From positions 62,001 to 126,000 of the forward strand of contig NZ_JACHYH010000009.1 in the NCBI RefSeq assembly GCF_014192715.1: a stretch of 64,000 bases of DNA. Direction: 5' to 3'. Origin of the DNA: Luteibacter sp. Sphag1AF. GTDB taxonomy: Bacteria > Pseudomonadota > Gammaproteobacteria > Xanthomonadales > Rhodanobacteraceae. Position 1 is the first letter of the stretch. Every line of letters starts with the position of its first letter. Shown here piece after piece: positions 1 to 7,843 of the stretch. The notes beneath the pieces were generated by a model. That model was not told the DNA's origin. It saw only the letters and a program-made list of their open reading frames with translations, and made no database searches. The position numbers and the translations under genes are program-made.

Positions 1-1520
1 GCTGACGAGTTCTTGTTACGGTCAAGCGGAACCAAGTTGGCCAGGCGGTGTGTCCACGCTTCGCGCTCGTCCTCATCGGGGAACCACTGGAGCCAGTCCG
101 AGCCATCCGGCGGTGTCTGCGGTAGCACGTGCTCCAACGACACGGCGCTCTGCAGTTGCACTCCGGGGGCTCGCACCAATGATTCAAGACGCAAGACCAG
201 CGCCATCCGTGCCTTGGGCAAATCGTCGTAAACGTCGCCATCGAGTGCTGCGACGAACTTGCGCTTCTGCGCGTCAGTCAGAGCTAGCGTTGTGAGATCG
301 GCCAGCTCGCCCTTGAAGGTCTCCGGTTCGATTTCCTTGGCCAGCGCGGCGTAGGTTTCAATGCGCTCGTTGATGCCTACCTTGGTGACCAGCAGGAAAT
401 AGGTGAGCCGTTCCAGTGATTCGAAAAATTCCGCGAGTAGCTTGGGCTTTTGCCGGAAGCGCTTGAAATAGACCAGTGCCGGGGGCACCCAGTCTTTGAA
501 GTCCACGCGGTTGAGCCAGGACAGGTGCTCGTTGATCGTCTCGGCGTGCTCGGTGGCCTCGAAGTCGGCGTCGCGCACGAAGTCCCACACTTCGGCGTAG
601 GGCTTGATGACCTTGTCGATCAGGTCGATGGGGGACTTGTACTCGGTGACATGCTCCTGAAATTCCTTGACCAACGTGGCCCGCTGCTTTTGCTTGGCGT
701 AGATGGTGCGGATGTGACCGAACAGATCGCCAAAGGCATCGCGGCCAAGTGCGTTTTCAATCCGGCTCCACTCCTTGGCGTAGGCACGGCTTTTGACATC
801 GCCCGCCGTCGTGCGGATCAGACCCAGCACTTGTGCCTTGATGATGTCGATGGGCGCGAGGTCGAGCCCCCGGTTGTTGAGCACGGAGAAGATGCGGTAC
901 GCGGCTTCAAGATCAGGCGTGGAGATGACGACCAGCGAGCAGTCGTTGGCGAGGAACTGCCACAGCGCGATCAGGTCGGCAGGCGGTAGCGCCTTGGCCT
1001 TGCCCAGCAGCAGCGTGGCGTTTTCGCGGTAGCGCAGACGGCTGTCTTCCAGCTTGTCGGTGCTGGCGACCAACTGCGCAATGCCACCCGGCTCCTGAAT
1101 GTTGGTGCGGAAGAAGTTGGCGTCTTCCTCGCGGGCAGTCAGGCGGTATTCGTTTTTCTCGCCGAGGCTGACCTTGCCTTTCTTGTAGAGGAAATCGGTG
1201 ATGTCGTCGGCGGCGTGCGGCATGGCCTCGCGCAGCACCGCGAACAGCATCGTCAGCGTGGAGAGGCGTTGCTGGCCATCTACGACGGATGATTTCGGCT
1301 CTCGGTCGTTTTTGATCAGCACGATGCTGCCGAGGAAGTATTGGCTGGTCGCACCGGAGACGCGGGCGTCCTGCATGGCCGAGATCAAATCGTCGAACAA
1401 CTCACCCGCCTGCTCAGTCGTCCAGGCGTAGGGGCGCTGGTAGTCCGGGATCTCGAACTGGTAGCTGCCTTCGAAAATCTCGCGGATCAGCTTGTCATGC
1501 GCTTCAAGTGTCTTGGCCAT
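1..1520 (-). CDS. GmrSD-type restriction endonuclease (DUF262 + DUF1524), C-terminus cut by window edge
   Basis: The frame opens at an ATG at 1520 and stays open to base 1, so about 506 residues are visible and the end lies outside. The N-terminal half has the DUF262 (ParB/Srx-fold) signatures: IPDYQRPYAW near residue 25, YFLGSIVLIK near 61 and the nucleotide-binding DGQQR at 81-85. A helical part contains VLNNRGLDLAPIDIIKA. The visible end carries the DUF1524 HNH-like core, SLEHVLPQ followed by LANLVPLDRNKN. GmrSD enzymes are type IV systems that cut modified phage DNA using NTP; whether this one does so is inferred. It starts 15 bases after the stop of a WYL regulator on the same strand, a usual arrangement for defence loci. 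Confidence 0.88.
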   Translation of the reverse strand, partial: MAKTLEAHDKLIREIFEGSYQFEIPDYQRPYAWTTEQAGELFDDLISAMQDARVSGATSQYFLGSIVLIKNDREPKSSVVDGQQRLSTLTMLFAVLREAMPHAADDITDFLYKKGKVSLGEKNEYRLTAREEDANFFRTNIQEPGGIAQLVASTDKLEDSRLRYRENATLLLGKAKALPPADLIALWQFLANDCSLVVISTPDLEAAYRIFSVLNNRGLDLAPIDIIKAQVLGLIRTTAGDVKSRAYAKEWSRIENALGRDAFGDLFGHIRTIYAKQKQRATLVKEFQEHVTEYKSPIDLIDKVIKPYAEVWDFVRDADFEATEHAETINEHLSWLNRVDFKDWVPPALVYFKRFRQKPKLLAEFFESLERLTYFLLVTKVGINERIETYAALAKEIEPETFKGELADLTTLALTDAQKRKFVAALDGDVYDDLPKARMALVLRLESLVRAPGVQLQSAVSLEHVLPQTPPDGSDWLQWFPDEDEREAWTHRLANLVPLDRNKNSS

Positions 1521-1535
1521 CGTGTTCGTTCTTTC

Positions 1536-2435
1536 CTATCGTTTCTTGGGGCTGGTCGGCGCTTGGTAGCCGGGAGCCAGCTTGGCGTTCTCGACGCCGT
1601 AAAGCGCTAGCGGATCGCTGAGCCATAGGCGGTACTGTTCTTCTTTGAGGCGGTGGTCGGGCGAGCAGTCCACGCTCCAGCGCAGCAGCATGTAGCCTGC
1701 GACAGCGGCGCGAACGCGCATCCGGATCGATCCGTCGGTCATCCCGTAGTCCATCCTGATGATCTCGGGGCGTTCAAGGCGCGGGTGCGGCACGAAGTCC
1801 AGCTCAACGATGCGCGTCCACTGGATATCGTTGTCCGGGCGCTCGTTGGCCTGCGGTTCTTCATCAAGCAAAGTCGGCGTTTCGATGCGGGTGACAACGA
1901 AGTCGCGGAATTCGCCAGACTTGCGGTCAAAGGCACGGACGTGCCAGCGCAGACCGGTGTCCACCAGCGCAAACGGCACGATGACTCGCTCGGACTCGCC
2001 ATTGCTCATCGAGTGGTAGCGAATCGCCACTGCGTGCTTGGCTTGAATGGCACGGCATATCGGAGCCAGTACGTCCATCCGAGGGCTGCTCAAGGCTGCA
2101 GGGGACTCACAGGGCAGCAGGGGCTGCGAGTCGACATTCACGCCATCACCGAACCCAAGAGCGAGCGCCGACAAAACACGCTGCGTCGCGTGCTCGAAGA
2201 TCGGGGAGAACATCTTGCCGATCCGGTAGATCTTGTTGCTGCCATCGAATTCGATGTTCTGCGGCGCGATTTCTCGGTACAGCGCCAGATCGCGCGTGGC
2301 ACCGGCAGGGGCTACCCCAAAGCGGCTCGCCAAGTCAGGGCGGCCGATTTCACCCATGAAGTAAAGGCGGAAGTCGATGTAAGCCAGCCGCTCCCTTTGA
2401 GCGTGGCTCAAGCTCTCGACGCGTTGGGGGTGCAT
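1536..2435 (-). CDS. WYL-domain transcriptional regulator, BrxR/CapW-like
   Basis: A 299-residue protein with an N-terminal winged helix (from RLAYIDFRLYFMGEIGRP, followed by ASRFGVAPAGATRDLALYRE) and a central WYL-like sensor domain (AIRYHSMSNGE to WHVRAFDRKSGEFRDFVVTRI). The length and layout match the BrxR/CapW family, which represses defence operons and binds inverted repeats. I chose the ATG at 2435 because GAGGAG lies 9 bases upstream; an in-frame GTG at 2456 is possible but has no ribosome site. It is the first gene of a two-gene unit with the GmrSD enzyme. The likely role is autorepression and release on phage attack, inferred from the family. Confidence 0.85.
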   Translation of the reverse strand: MHPQRVESLSHAQRERLAYIDFRLYFMGEIGRPDLASRFGVAPAGATRDLALYREIAPQNIEFDGSNKIYRIGKMFSPIFEHATQRVLSALALGFGDGVNVDSQPLLPCESPAALSSPRMDVLAPICRAIQAKHAVAIRYHSMSNGESERVIVPFALVDTGLRWHVRAFDRKSGEFRDFVVTRIETPTLLDEEPQANERPDNDIQWTRIVELDFVPHPRLERPEIIRMDYGMTDGSIRMRVRAAVAGYMLLRWSVDCSPDHRLKEEQYRLWLSDPLALYGVENAKLAPGYQAPTSPKKR

Positions 2436-2513
2436 GGTCAGGCGCTCCTCATCCACGTCAGGCGACGGTAAGACCGAAAACGGAAGTTCGATTGCACATT
2501 GGTAGGCGATTTA

Positions 2514-2536
2514 CATCATCAAAATGATGACATCAT
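2514..2536. promoter_or_regulatory. Candidate operator of the WYL regulator
   Basis: CATCAT (2514-2519) and ATGATG (2524-2529) form an inverted repeat with a four-base spacer, and a further ATCAT at 2532-2536 makes a second overlapping palindrome (ATGATGACATCAT). It lies about 80 bases upstream of the regulator start, where BrxR/CapW proteins are known to bind. A further 6-bp inverted repeat (TTGCTT/AAGCAA) lies at 2543-2560. Binding is inferred. Confidence 0.5.
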
Positions 2537-2629
2537 GCGCCATTGCTTGTGCCTAAGCAAGTGATCGGAGCGGCCAAGTCGTCGAATTGAGGGACTCAGG
2601 GCCGAGGCGTTACTATCTGGTTCTGATTG

Positions 2630-2663
2630 CGGACGCGGATTCGGTTCCGTGTTCCACCACCAA
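2630..2663 (+). other. Possible tRNA/tmRNA 3'-end-like attachment-site remnant
   Basis: The stretch with GGACGCGG, TTCGGTTCC and a closing CCACCACCA resembles the T-arm plus CCA end of a tRNA or of tmRNA, and an intrinsic terminator follows at once, as after such genes. The T-stem does not pair canonically and no upstream body of a tRNA is present, so at best this is a degenerate copy left by an integrative element. Low confidence. Confidence 0.22.
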
Positions 2664-2667
2664 TATG

Positions 2668-2704
2668 GCCCCCTAAGTGATTGAATTGCTTAGGGGGCTT
2701 TTTT
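2668..2704 (+). terminator. Intrinsic terminator
   Basis: GCCCCCTAAG (2668-2677) pairs perfectly with CTTAGGGGGC (2689-2698), with an 11-base loop, and is followed by six T. It points to the right although no gene precedes it on that strand in the window. It separates the defence genes from the toxin-related wreckage. Confidence 0.8.
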
Positions 2705-2791
2705 GTTGATGGGTCTGGAATGGTCTGGATTGGCCTACGTTTGGTCCGTTTTTGGGACGTTTTGTCTGAGCGCCAGAACGCAGTCCTCCTG

Positions 2792-3511
2792 ATGGCCTGG
2801 CAGTGCGGACTGGGGGGAGACGCTCCCAGGATTGACGCTCCTGCCAACGGACCAAAACCACCTGAAATTATCCATTTCCCTGCCGGTACACCGATTCCGG
2901 ATCACCTTAAGCCTACGCCGCCCTCCGACATCATGAAAACATGGAAAAGTTTTTTACCCAGTGCCCAGAGCCTTAGCCATATTTCAGCCATTAGGCCGGG
3001 GGCATATTTTTTTGATAGAAAGAGCGACCCGAAGTGGTCTGCTATCTATTTCCCTCAAGAAAATGGATTGTGGCTATCGCTATCCTGGGATTATTTTGAT
3101 GTCGAATTCAAATTCGAAATATATGGCATGTCTGTAGGTCAACTAAAAGGATCCGGCATTAGTTTGAATGAGGCGGGAGTTATTCATGATTTTTCCCAAA
3201 TAAAGTTTCTTCTAAGAACTGAATGGACCCGTCCCACCAAGCCTGGAGAGGTACCGGATAGCTTTGAAGAAATTATTGAGGAAAATGGTCAGTTATCACA
3301 AGTTCCGGACACCGCCGCTTCCGTAGCAACATCCCTTTATGGCGTAATTTTCAGTGGGCACACTGAAGACCCACCAATGATGATTACAATAGACGATGCT
3401 GCGAGCTACAGTCTCAAATCCAGCACTGACCCCCTGGAAATAAATGCAATGGAGCGAAGCTGCGACTTACTCACCTTGCCTGAAATCCTGGCATGGAAAC
3501 CTCCCCAATAA
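2792..3511 (+). CDS. Hypothetical protein, AT-rich, possible immunity-type protein
   Basis: An open frame of up to 239 residues with clearly lower GC than its surroundings from about 2880 on, which suggests recent transfer. I do not recognise a family. The part from ATG 2933 (MKTWKSFLPSAQS) onward looks like a compact cytoplasmic alpha/beta protein with no signal peptide or membrane segment. The start is uncertain: ATG 2792 and ATG 2933 are both possible and neither has a good ribosome site. It converges on the Rhs toxin remnant, so a role as stray immunity protein of a polymorphic toxin is plausible but unproven. Confidence 0.5.
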   Translation: MAWQCGLGGDAPRIDAPANGPKPPEIIHFPAGTPIPDHLKPTPPSDIMKTWKSFLPSAQSLSHISAIRPGAYFFDRKSDPKWSAIYFPQENGLWLSLSWDYFDVEFKFEIYGMSVGQLKGSGISLNEAGVIHDFSQIKFLLRTEWTRPTKPGEVPDSFEEIIEENGQLSQVPDTAASVATSLYGVIFSGHTEDPPMMITIDDAASYSLKSSTDPLEINAMERSCDLLTLPEILAWKPPQ

Positions 3512-3533
3512 GGCGATGGAAAAGTTCTGAAAG

Positions 3534-4235
3534 TTACTGAGCGATTGGTAAAGGTGTGACGATTTTCTGCAACCGTATGGGATTGAAGCGTCCTCGTACT
3601 TTCGAGGCCAATTGAAAACACGGCGGCGACGCATGAGCTAATGCCGATTTCTCGAAAGTACGAGGACGCTTCACATCATCCCAGCTTCCGTCGTGCGAGT
3701 CATTGCCATTCTCGCCGCAGCTTCCCTCCTGACCCTTGCAATCCCAGTGAAGATGCCGGCTCTTGATTTGAGTCGCCTCATCGAAGGTGTAGTCGATTCG
3801 GATGGTACAACCGCCGCCACAATCGACTGTCTTCCCCGTTGTATGCCTGACGAGACCAAGCTCGTCCCATGCGAGTAGTGAGTTCCCGGAAACATAGCCA
3901 TAGGTTGTCGGACCCGCAGTGACTCCCATCGGGTCGCTCTGAATGCATCGCCCAGACGCGGCTTCGTAATCCCGATCTACGTTGTAATTCAGCCCAGACT
4001 CCGCATCGAAATACTGCCCTGGTAACCACACCCTTGACGCGACCCTGCAGCGACGCCGGTGGCTGGCCTTGACACAGCGCGGCTTGGCGAGCACGGAGAG
4101 CACGAGCGGGCGCGGCAGGCTAAATGCTTGAGACGGCTGTCCAGGCGTCCAGGTCGGCGAGGCGTCACGCACCAGGAAGAGCGCGAGCCGTCTCTTGCGG
4201 CGTAGCCCAAAATCGATGGATGAAACACACGTCAA
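3534..4235 (-). pseudogene. 5'-truncated Rhs protein: core end plus C-terminal toxin domain
   Basis: The middle of the frame holds the conserved Rhs end: LPGQYFDAESGLNYNVDRDY, RCIQSDPMG, YGYVSGNSLLAWDELGL. After it begins a variable toxin domain with CGGGCTIRIDYTF, RHLHWDCKGQEGSCGENG and SHDGSWDD. Its Cys and His residues could bind metal, but the family is not recognised. The first 60 or so codons do not look like Rhs and all YD repeats are missing, so only the tail of a once large gene survives. A 90-bp MITE is inserted near the end in frame, adding 30 residues before PIRLQKIVTPLPIAQ and the stop. It is probably not expressed as an active toxin. Confidence 0.75.
3584..3673. mobile_element. 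90-bp MITE with perfect 23-bp terminal inverted repeats
   Basis: The element begins TGAAGCGTCCTCGTACTTTC (arm 3584-3606) and ends with the exact reverse complement (3651-3673). The 23-bp arm is identical to the left end of the IS at 4791-4813, so the MITE consists of two copies of that end around 44 bp. It has no coding capacity of its own but contains no stop in the Rhs frame and is exactly 30 codons long, so the host frame is kept. The flanks (GAT left, CAT right) are not a clean target duplication. Confidence 0.85.
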
Positions 4236-4729
4236 ACGATGCGTATGTGTATTGGTCGAAAGGTGCCAGATGGCTGTTCAAGGATGAGCCCGTCATCGTC
4301 ATCAATGGTGCCTTCTCTATTCGAAGTCATCGCATTGAGCGAAATATTAAACACGTCCGACACTGCATCCCAGGTTCCGACTACCTGAACCAGGTCGTGG
4401 GCGGAAATCTCTATCAACGTCGCGTCTTCTCCTTCGACATTTAGGGCGAAGCCGGAGATGTTTCCGTTGCCGAATTTTGGGATCGCTCCCTGGTTGCCTG
4501 AACAACCGCCCTTAGGTGAAAGGTTGTCGGATTGGCAGATGATGGCTAGATGGTCTCCGATCGCCAAGCTCGCGTTCGCCCAAGTCTTACTCATGCCCGA
4601 CAAGTGACGTCCACCGATGGAGAGTGAAGCGACGCTCTGCTCCCAACCCGCAACCACGCTGATCACCACGAACGATGCGTCCTCAATCCAGATCGGGGGA
4701 TTGTCGTTGATCGTCAAGCCGTATGTCAT
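4232..4729 (-). CDS. Hypothetical protein beside the Rhs remnant
   Basis: A 165-residue frame starting MTYGLTINDNPPIWIEDASF and ending RPIHIRIV. It has no signal peptide or membrane helix; the composition (acidic, beta-rich, DATLIEISAHDLVQ in the middle) would fit a small soluble immunity-type protein, but no family is recognised. Its stop lies where the Rhs frame opens, and an IS begins 61 bases upstream of its start, so its original promoter may be lost. It may be an immunity gene of an earlier toxin module. Confidence 0.5.
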   Translation of the reverse strand: MTYGLTINDNPPIWIEDASFVVISVVAGWEQSVASLSIGGRHLSGMSKTWANASLAIGDHLAIICQSDNLSPKGGCSGNQGAIPKFGNGNISGFALNVEGEDATLIEISAHDLVQVVGTWDAVSDVFNISLNAMTSNREGTIDDDDGLILEQPSGTFRPIHIRIV

Positions 4730-4834
4730 GTTATTACGCCCATATCACTGACATCAAATCAAAATGCGGATCACATCACCTGATGGATCTTGAAGCGTCC
4801 TCGTACTTTCGAGTCATCCAGAAGTAGAGGTGAT

Positions 4835-5611
4835 TTATGATGCCATGGCATAACGGACGGGCAACAGGCCACCGAGAGAGCGATGTGGCCGGTCATGGTT
4901 GTAGCGCTGTTGCCAGTCGTCGGTCATACGCCGGACTTCGGCGAGCGTGGTGAAGACGTAGCGATCCAGCACTTCGGTGCGGAAGGTGCGGTTGAAGCGT
5001 TCGATGTACTCGTTCTGGGTGGGCTTACCTGGCTGGATGTGCAGCAGTTCGACGCCATGCCGTAGAGCCCACTGTTTGAGGGCCGCGCTGATGAATTCAG
5101 GGCCATTGTCTAATCGCAGTCGTCGCGCGGCGCCGCGAAGCTCAACGAGCTCGTCCAGAACGCGAATGACGCGTTGCGAGGACAAGCTCGTATCGATTTC
5201 GATACGTAGCGACTGGCAATTGAAATCATCGTTGACGTTGAATGTGCGGAAACGGCGGCCCGACCATAGGGCATCGCTCATGGAATCAGCCGACGAGGTG
5301 TGATTAGCCTGCATGGGAATCTCCAGCGGGTCGCGGGTGCGCTCGGATCAACGACGCTTGCCACGACGTAGAAGGTTCAGGCGCAAGCCCACATAGACCC
5401 GCCAACTGCGGGTCTTGCCAAAGCCCTGAGGCCGAAGCGCCTGGTCGAACAGCAGGCCGAAGCCGTGACCCGGGTTGCCTTTCAGGTGCGCCTCGATGGC
5501 GGTAAACGGAGGGCCATTGTCGCGCACCCGTGATCGGTAGTGGCGCGCCGAACGCGACCGCCTCGGCGCGCGATCCGCACGCCGGGCACTCAGGCCACGA
5601 TGGGTTTGCAT
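4835..5611 (-). pseudogene. IS3-family transposase OrfB, frameshifted
   Basis: The C-terminal integrase-core part (4835-5314) keeps the DDE residues in context: ADSMSDALWSG, LRLDNGPEF and NEYIERFNRTFR, ending with YNHDRPHRSLGGLLPVRY. The N-terminal part lies in another frame (5348-5611) with GFGKTRSWRVYVGLRLNLLR, which matches the HTH_21-type start of OrfB. The two pieces cannot be joined without at least one frameshift, so the element is probably not autonomous. Confidence 0.8.
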
Positions 5612-5643
5612 CGCCAGGCTCAGCTCCCGTCGCCCAGCCTGGC

Positions 5644-5910
5644 TTAGAGCTTTCGCGACAGGACATCCTTCAGCGCGTGGTGCTTCAGCGCCAAGTCGGC
5701 GTACATGCGCTTGAGGCGCGCCAACTCAGCTTGGACATCCTTCAGATGCCGTAGCTGCGACACCTCCATGTCGGCGTATTCGTTCTTCCAGACGTAGTAG
5801 GTCGGCTCCCTGATGCCGTGCTTGCGGCACGTTTCGGCCACCCTCGCGCCGGCCTCGACCTCTTTGAGGATGCGCACGATCTGCTCTTGGCTGAACTTCG
5901 GCTTTTTCAT
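5644..5910 (-). CDS. IS3-family transposase OrfA
   Basis: An 88-residue protein, MKKPKFSQEQIVRILKEVEA onward, with the helix-turn-helix of the HTH_Tnp_1 family (ETCRKHGIREPTYYVWKNEY) and a C-terminal leucine-zipper-like helix (QLRHLKDVQAELARLKRMYA). It begins 60 bases inside the IS end at 5970. In intact elements OrfA is joined to OrfB by programmed frameshift; here OrfB is damaged. OrfA itself is full length. Confidence 0.9.
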   Translation of the reverse strand: MKKPKFSQEQIVRILKEVEAGARVAETCRKHGIREPTYYVWKNEYADMEVSQLRHLKDVQAELARLKRMYADLALKHHALKDVLSRKL

Positions 5911-5970
5911 GTAGAGCTCCTTCGGGGGAAACTCTACTTCTATCTGGCTCGAATCAACGAGGACGCTTCA

Positions 5971-6104
5971 CCAATGAGCATGGACGCTTTCGCATCTTCC
6001 CTATGCTCGAAGTCAAACATGACGGCGGCTTTGTTGAAGGGTTCGGTTATGCGATTGGTGAAAACAGCCACACGTCTCGTTATTTGCATGTAGATGCGAG
6101 ATGA
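5971..6104 (+). pseudogene. 3' fragment of a gene cut by the IS
   Basis: Directly after the IS end a frame runs NEHGRFRIFPMLEVKHDGGF, then VEGFGYAIGENSHTSRYLH and a TGA at 6102-6104. The residue mix is that of real protein and differs from random shadow frames, so I read it as the last 43 or so codons of a gene whose front was replaced by the IS. The product is not recognised. Its end overlaps the end of the convergent DUF6869 gene by 25 bases. Confidence 0.5.
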
Positions 6105-6454
6105 ACCCGCTCCCAGATGTCGTCGGGGATGCTGTTTTTCCAGACCATCCCGAGCATGGCTTTGAAACGGTCATCTGTTTTGGCGAGCGCTTCGCACCTG
6201 TCGATAAAGGCGCTTCCCGAGGTCACCAGGAGATCTTCGAGCGGGCCCGCAGCCAGATTGGACAACATCAAATCGGAGTCGTCCAGACGCCTTATCTCGT
6301 TAATGATTTCCCAATATCGTTCTACGTCATGACCGCGAAGGTCCTCGAGCGCCTCGTATGCCCAGAAGTTGGAATTCTGGGCATCAGACCCCTTGGCAGC
6401 ACGGTGCATATCAACCCAGCCCCGGGCGATGTCGGCATCCTTGAATTCAGTCAT
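6080..6454 (-). CDS. DUF6869-like protein, probable orphan immunity-type protein
   Basis: A 124-residue soluble protein with the pattern RYWEIINEIRRLDDSDLMLS followed by NLAAGPLEDLLVTSG, which I associate with the DUF6869 family. Such small proteins often sit beside polymorphic toxins. On the same strand a short frame (RPAQIDGIQIIGCPPKHREE, then a stop) ends with an ATGA overlap at its start codon, so it may once have been translationally coupled to a toxin gene that is now lost. The rest of 6455-6647 shows no gene. Confidence 0.6.
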   Translation of the reverse strand: MTEFKDADIARGWVDMHRAAKGSDAQNSNFWAYEALEDLRGHDVERYWEIINEIRRLDDSDLMLSNLAAGPLEDLLVTSGSAFIDRCEALAKTDDRFKAMLGMVWKNSIPDDIWERVHLASTCK

Positions 6455-6647
6455 CGGTCTTCTTCTCTGTGTTTTGGTGGGCAGCCGATTATTTGGATAC
6501 CGTCAATTTGTGCGGGTCGATATGGGCAAGTTCAAAGCAGTTCAGATGCTGTGTTTACGATAACAAATATGATCCGCGTGGCCACAAGACCTGCTGCCGT
6601 CAGCGGTGCGACGTTGCCAGGATTGAGGGTAGGAGCGCTGTTCGCCC

Positions 6648-7121
6648 TCAATACCCCCGCCCATCCTTACGCGCAAACACCCACTTCCCGTCGGCCCCCA
6701 TCACCGCCTGAAGGTCATCTGCGGGATAACTGACCTCGTCCCCTGCGCTGCGATCTCCTACCTCAAGAATCACGCAATCGGTCTGCGTGCGATTCTCCAG
6801 ATGATGGGGCGTTCCGCCAGCGGCAAATCCGGCCACCATGCCGGGCTCCAACACCCTCTCGCCGGCATCCGTGATGAGCGTCGGGTGGCCTTCAAGAACG
6901 TAGATGAATTCATCCTGTTTCGTATGCTGGTGATGCAGTGCTGAAACGGAGCCCGGGGGCAGGACGCTCAGGTTTACGCCGAAGTTGGTAATGCCGAACA
7001 TGTCTCCCAAAGGCCGTTTCACCCTGCCCGCCATCAAGGATGCGAAGGGTTCGGGGTAGTTGCTGGGCTTCGTGCGAGGCGGAGCGTCGACGGCCTTGAT
7101 CGCATCTGGCTTGTCCGGCAT
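6648..7121 (-). CDS. Cupin-domain protein
   Basis: A 157-residue single-domain cupin. Metal-binding motif 1 is seen in HHQHTKQDEFIYVLEGHPTL and motif 2 in GTPHHLENRTQTDCVILEVG. The N-terminus is short and basic and has no signal peptide. Small cupins of this kind occur as dioxygenases, isomerases or sugar-binding proteins; the substrate cannot be told. The gene stands alone, with the GNAT gene divergent to its right. Confidence 0.82.
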   Translation of the reverse strand: MPDKPDAIKAVDAPPRTKPSNYPEPFASLMAGRVKRPLGDMFGITNFGVNLSVLPPGSVSALHHQHTKQDEFIYVLEGHPTLITDAGERVLEPGMVAGFAAGGTPHHLENRTQTDCVILEVGDRSAGDEVSYPADDLQAVMGADGKWVFARKDGRGY

Positions 7122-7263
7122 TCGCTACTCCGTGATGAAGGGGACATGGCTGGTGTGAGAAGGATAAGCGACGAAGTGACGTCACCGAAGCTCGGCGCAG
7201 CCATCGACTCCAGCGCGTTCGACGCAAAAACGTATAGCAAGTGATGTAAACGCTGGAGCCACG

Positions 7264-7295
7264 CAAGGGGGCGGCAGACATCTGCCGCCCCCTTG
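7264..7295 (+). promoter_or_regulatory. Strong GC-rich hairpin upstream of the GNAT gene
   Basis: CAAGGGGGCGGCAGA (7264-7278) is the perfect reverse complement of 7281-7295, leaving only two bases between the arms. No long T-run follows (TGTCGTTT), and no gene precedes it on the plus strand, so it is either the terminator of a small unrecognised transcript in 7122-7263 or part of the leader of the gene starting at 7359. Confidence 0.45.
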
Positions 7296-7358
7296 TCGTT
7301 TCAGAAGCCCGAATCGCCTATGCTCAGCAGACCGAAGTCACGTTCCCAGGAAAGGCCC

Positions 7359-7808
7359 ATGTCGGCAACGGTGCGCGTAGCGGATCTGAAGGACCTGGAT
7401 CAGGTAGCCGTACTTTTCGATGAGTATCGGCAGTTCTACGCACAACCGGCCGATGCCTCACTGGCGCGGCGCTTCATGGAGTCGCGCCTGTCGGAAGGCT
7501 CATCTTTGGTGCTCGTCGGTGAAACAGTCGATGGCGATATCGTCGCTTTCACCCAGCTTTATCCCCTCTTCGATTCGGTAGGCGCGGTCCCCAGCTTCAT
7601 CCTCTACGATCTGTTCGTGGCCCAACGGGCCCGTCGCCAGGGCATCGCCCGGAACTTGATGGTGGAAGCGGTGAACGAGGCCCGTCGCCGGGGCGCGGGA
7701 CGGCTGGAGCTGCAGACTGCTCGCGACAACATTCCCGCCCAGGCGCTTTACGAAGGCTTGGGCTGGAAGCGTGACAACGACTTCTTCATCTACGCCATAC
7801 ATCCCTGA
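7359..7808 (+). CDS. GNAT-family N-acetyltransferase
   Basis: A 149-residue protein with the full GNAT fold: an N-terminal strand (VRVADLKDLDQVAVLF), motif A with the acetyl-CoA loop RRQGIARNLMVEA, and motif B with ARDNIPAQALYEGLGW. The start at ATG 7359 is supported by AGGAAAGG just upstream; a longer frame from 7293 would begin inside the hairpin. The acceptor is unknown. It reads into the LysE gene with a 35-base gap, so the two may be co-transcribed. Confidence 0.88.
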   Translation: MSATVRVADLKDLDQVAVLFDEYRQFYAQPADASLARRFMESRLSEGSSLVLVGETVDGDIVAFTQLYPLFDSVGAVPSFILYDLFVAQRARRQGIARNLMVEAVNEARRRGAGRLELQTARDNIPAQALYEGLGWKRDNDFFIYAIHP

Positions 7809-7843
7809 AAATCAGGGTCAGCCCTCATACCCGGCACTTAGCC

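Larger units (their letters stand above)
4791..5970 (-). mobile_element. IS3-family insertion sequence (IS407-like), 1180 bp
   Basis: Both ends start TGAAGCGTCCTCGT when read inwards, continue with TTCGAG and share GAAGTAGAG about 31 bases in, giving imperfect terminal inverted repeats of roughly 40 bp (4791-4833 and 5928-5970). Inside are orfA and a broken orfB in the usual order on the minus strand. Flanking bases (TCT, CCA) show no target duplication, so one side may have been rearranged after insertion. The element has cut into the gene whose 3' part remains at 5971-6104. Confidence 0.85.
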
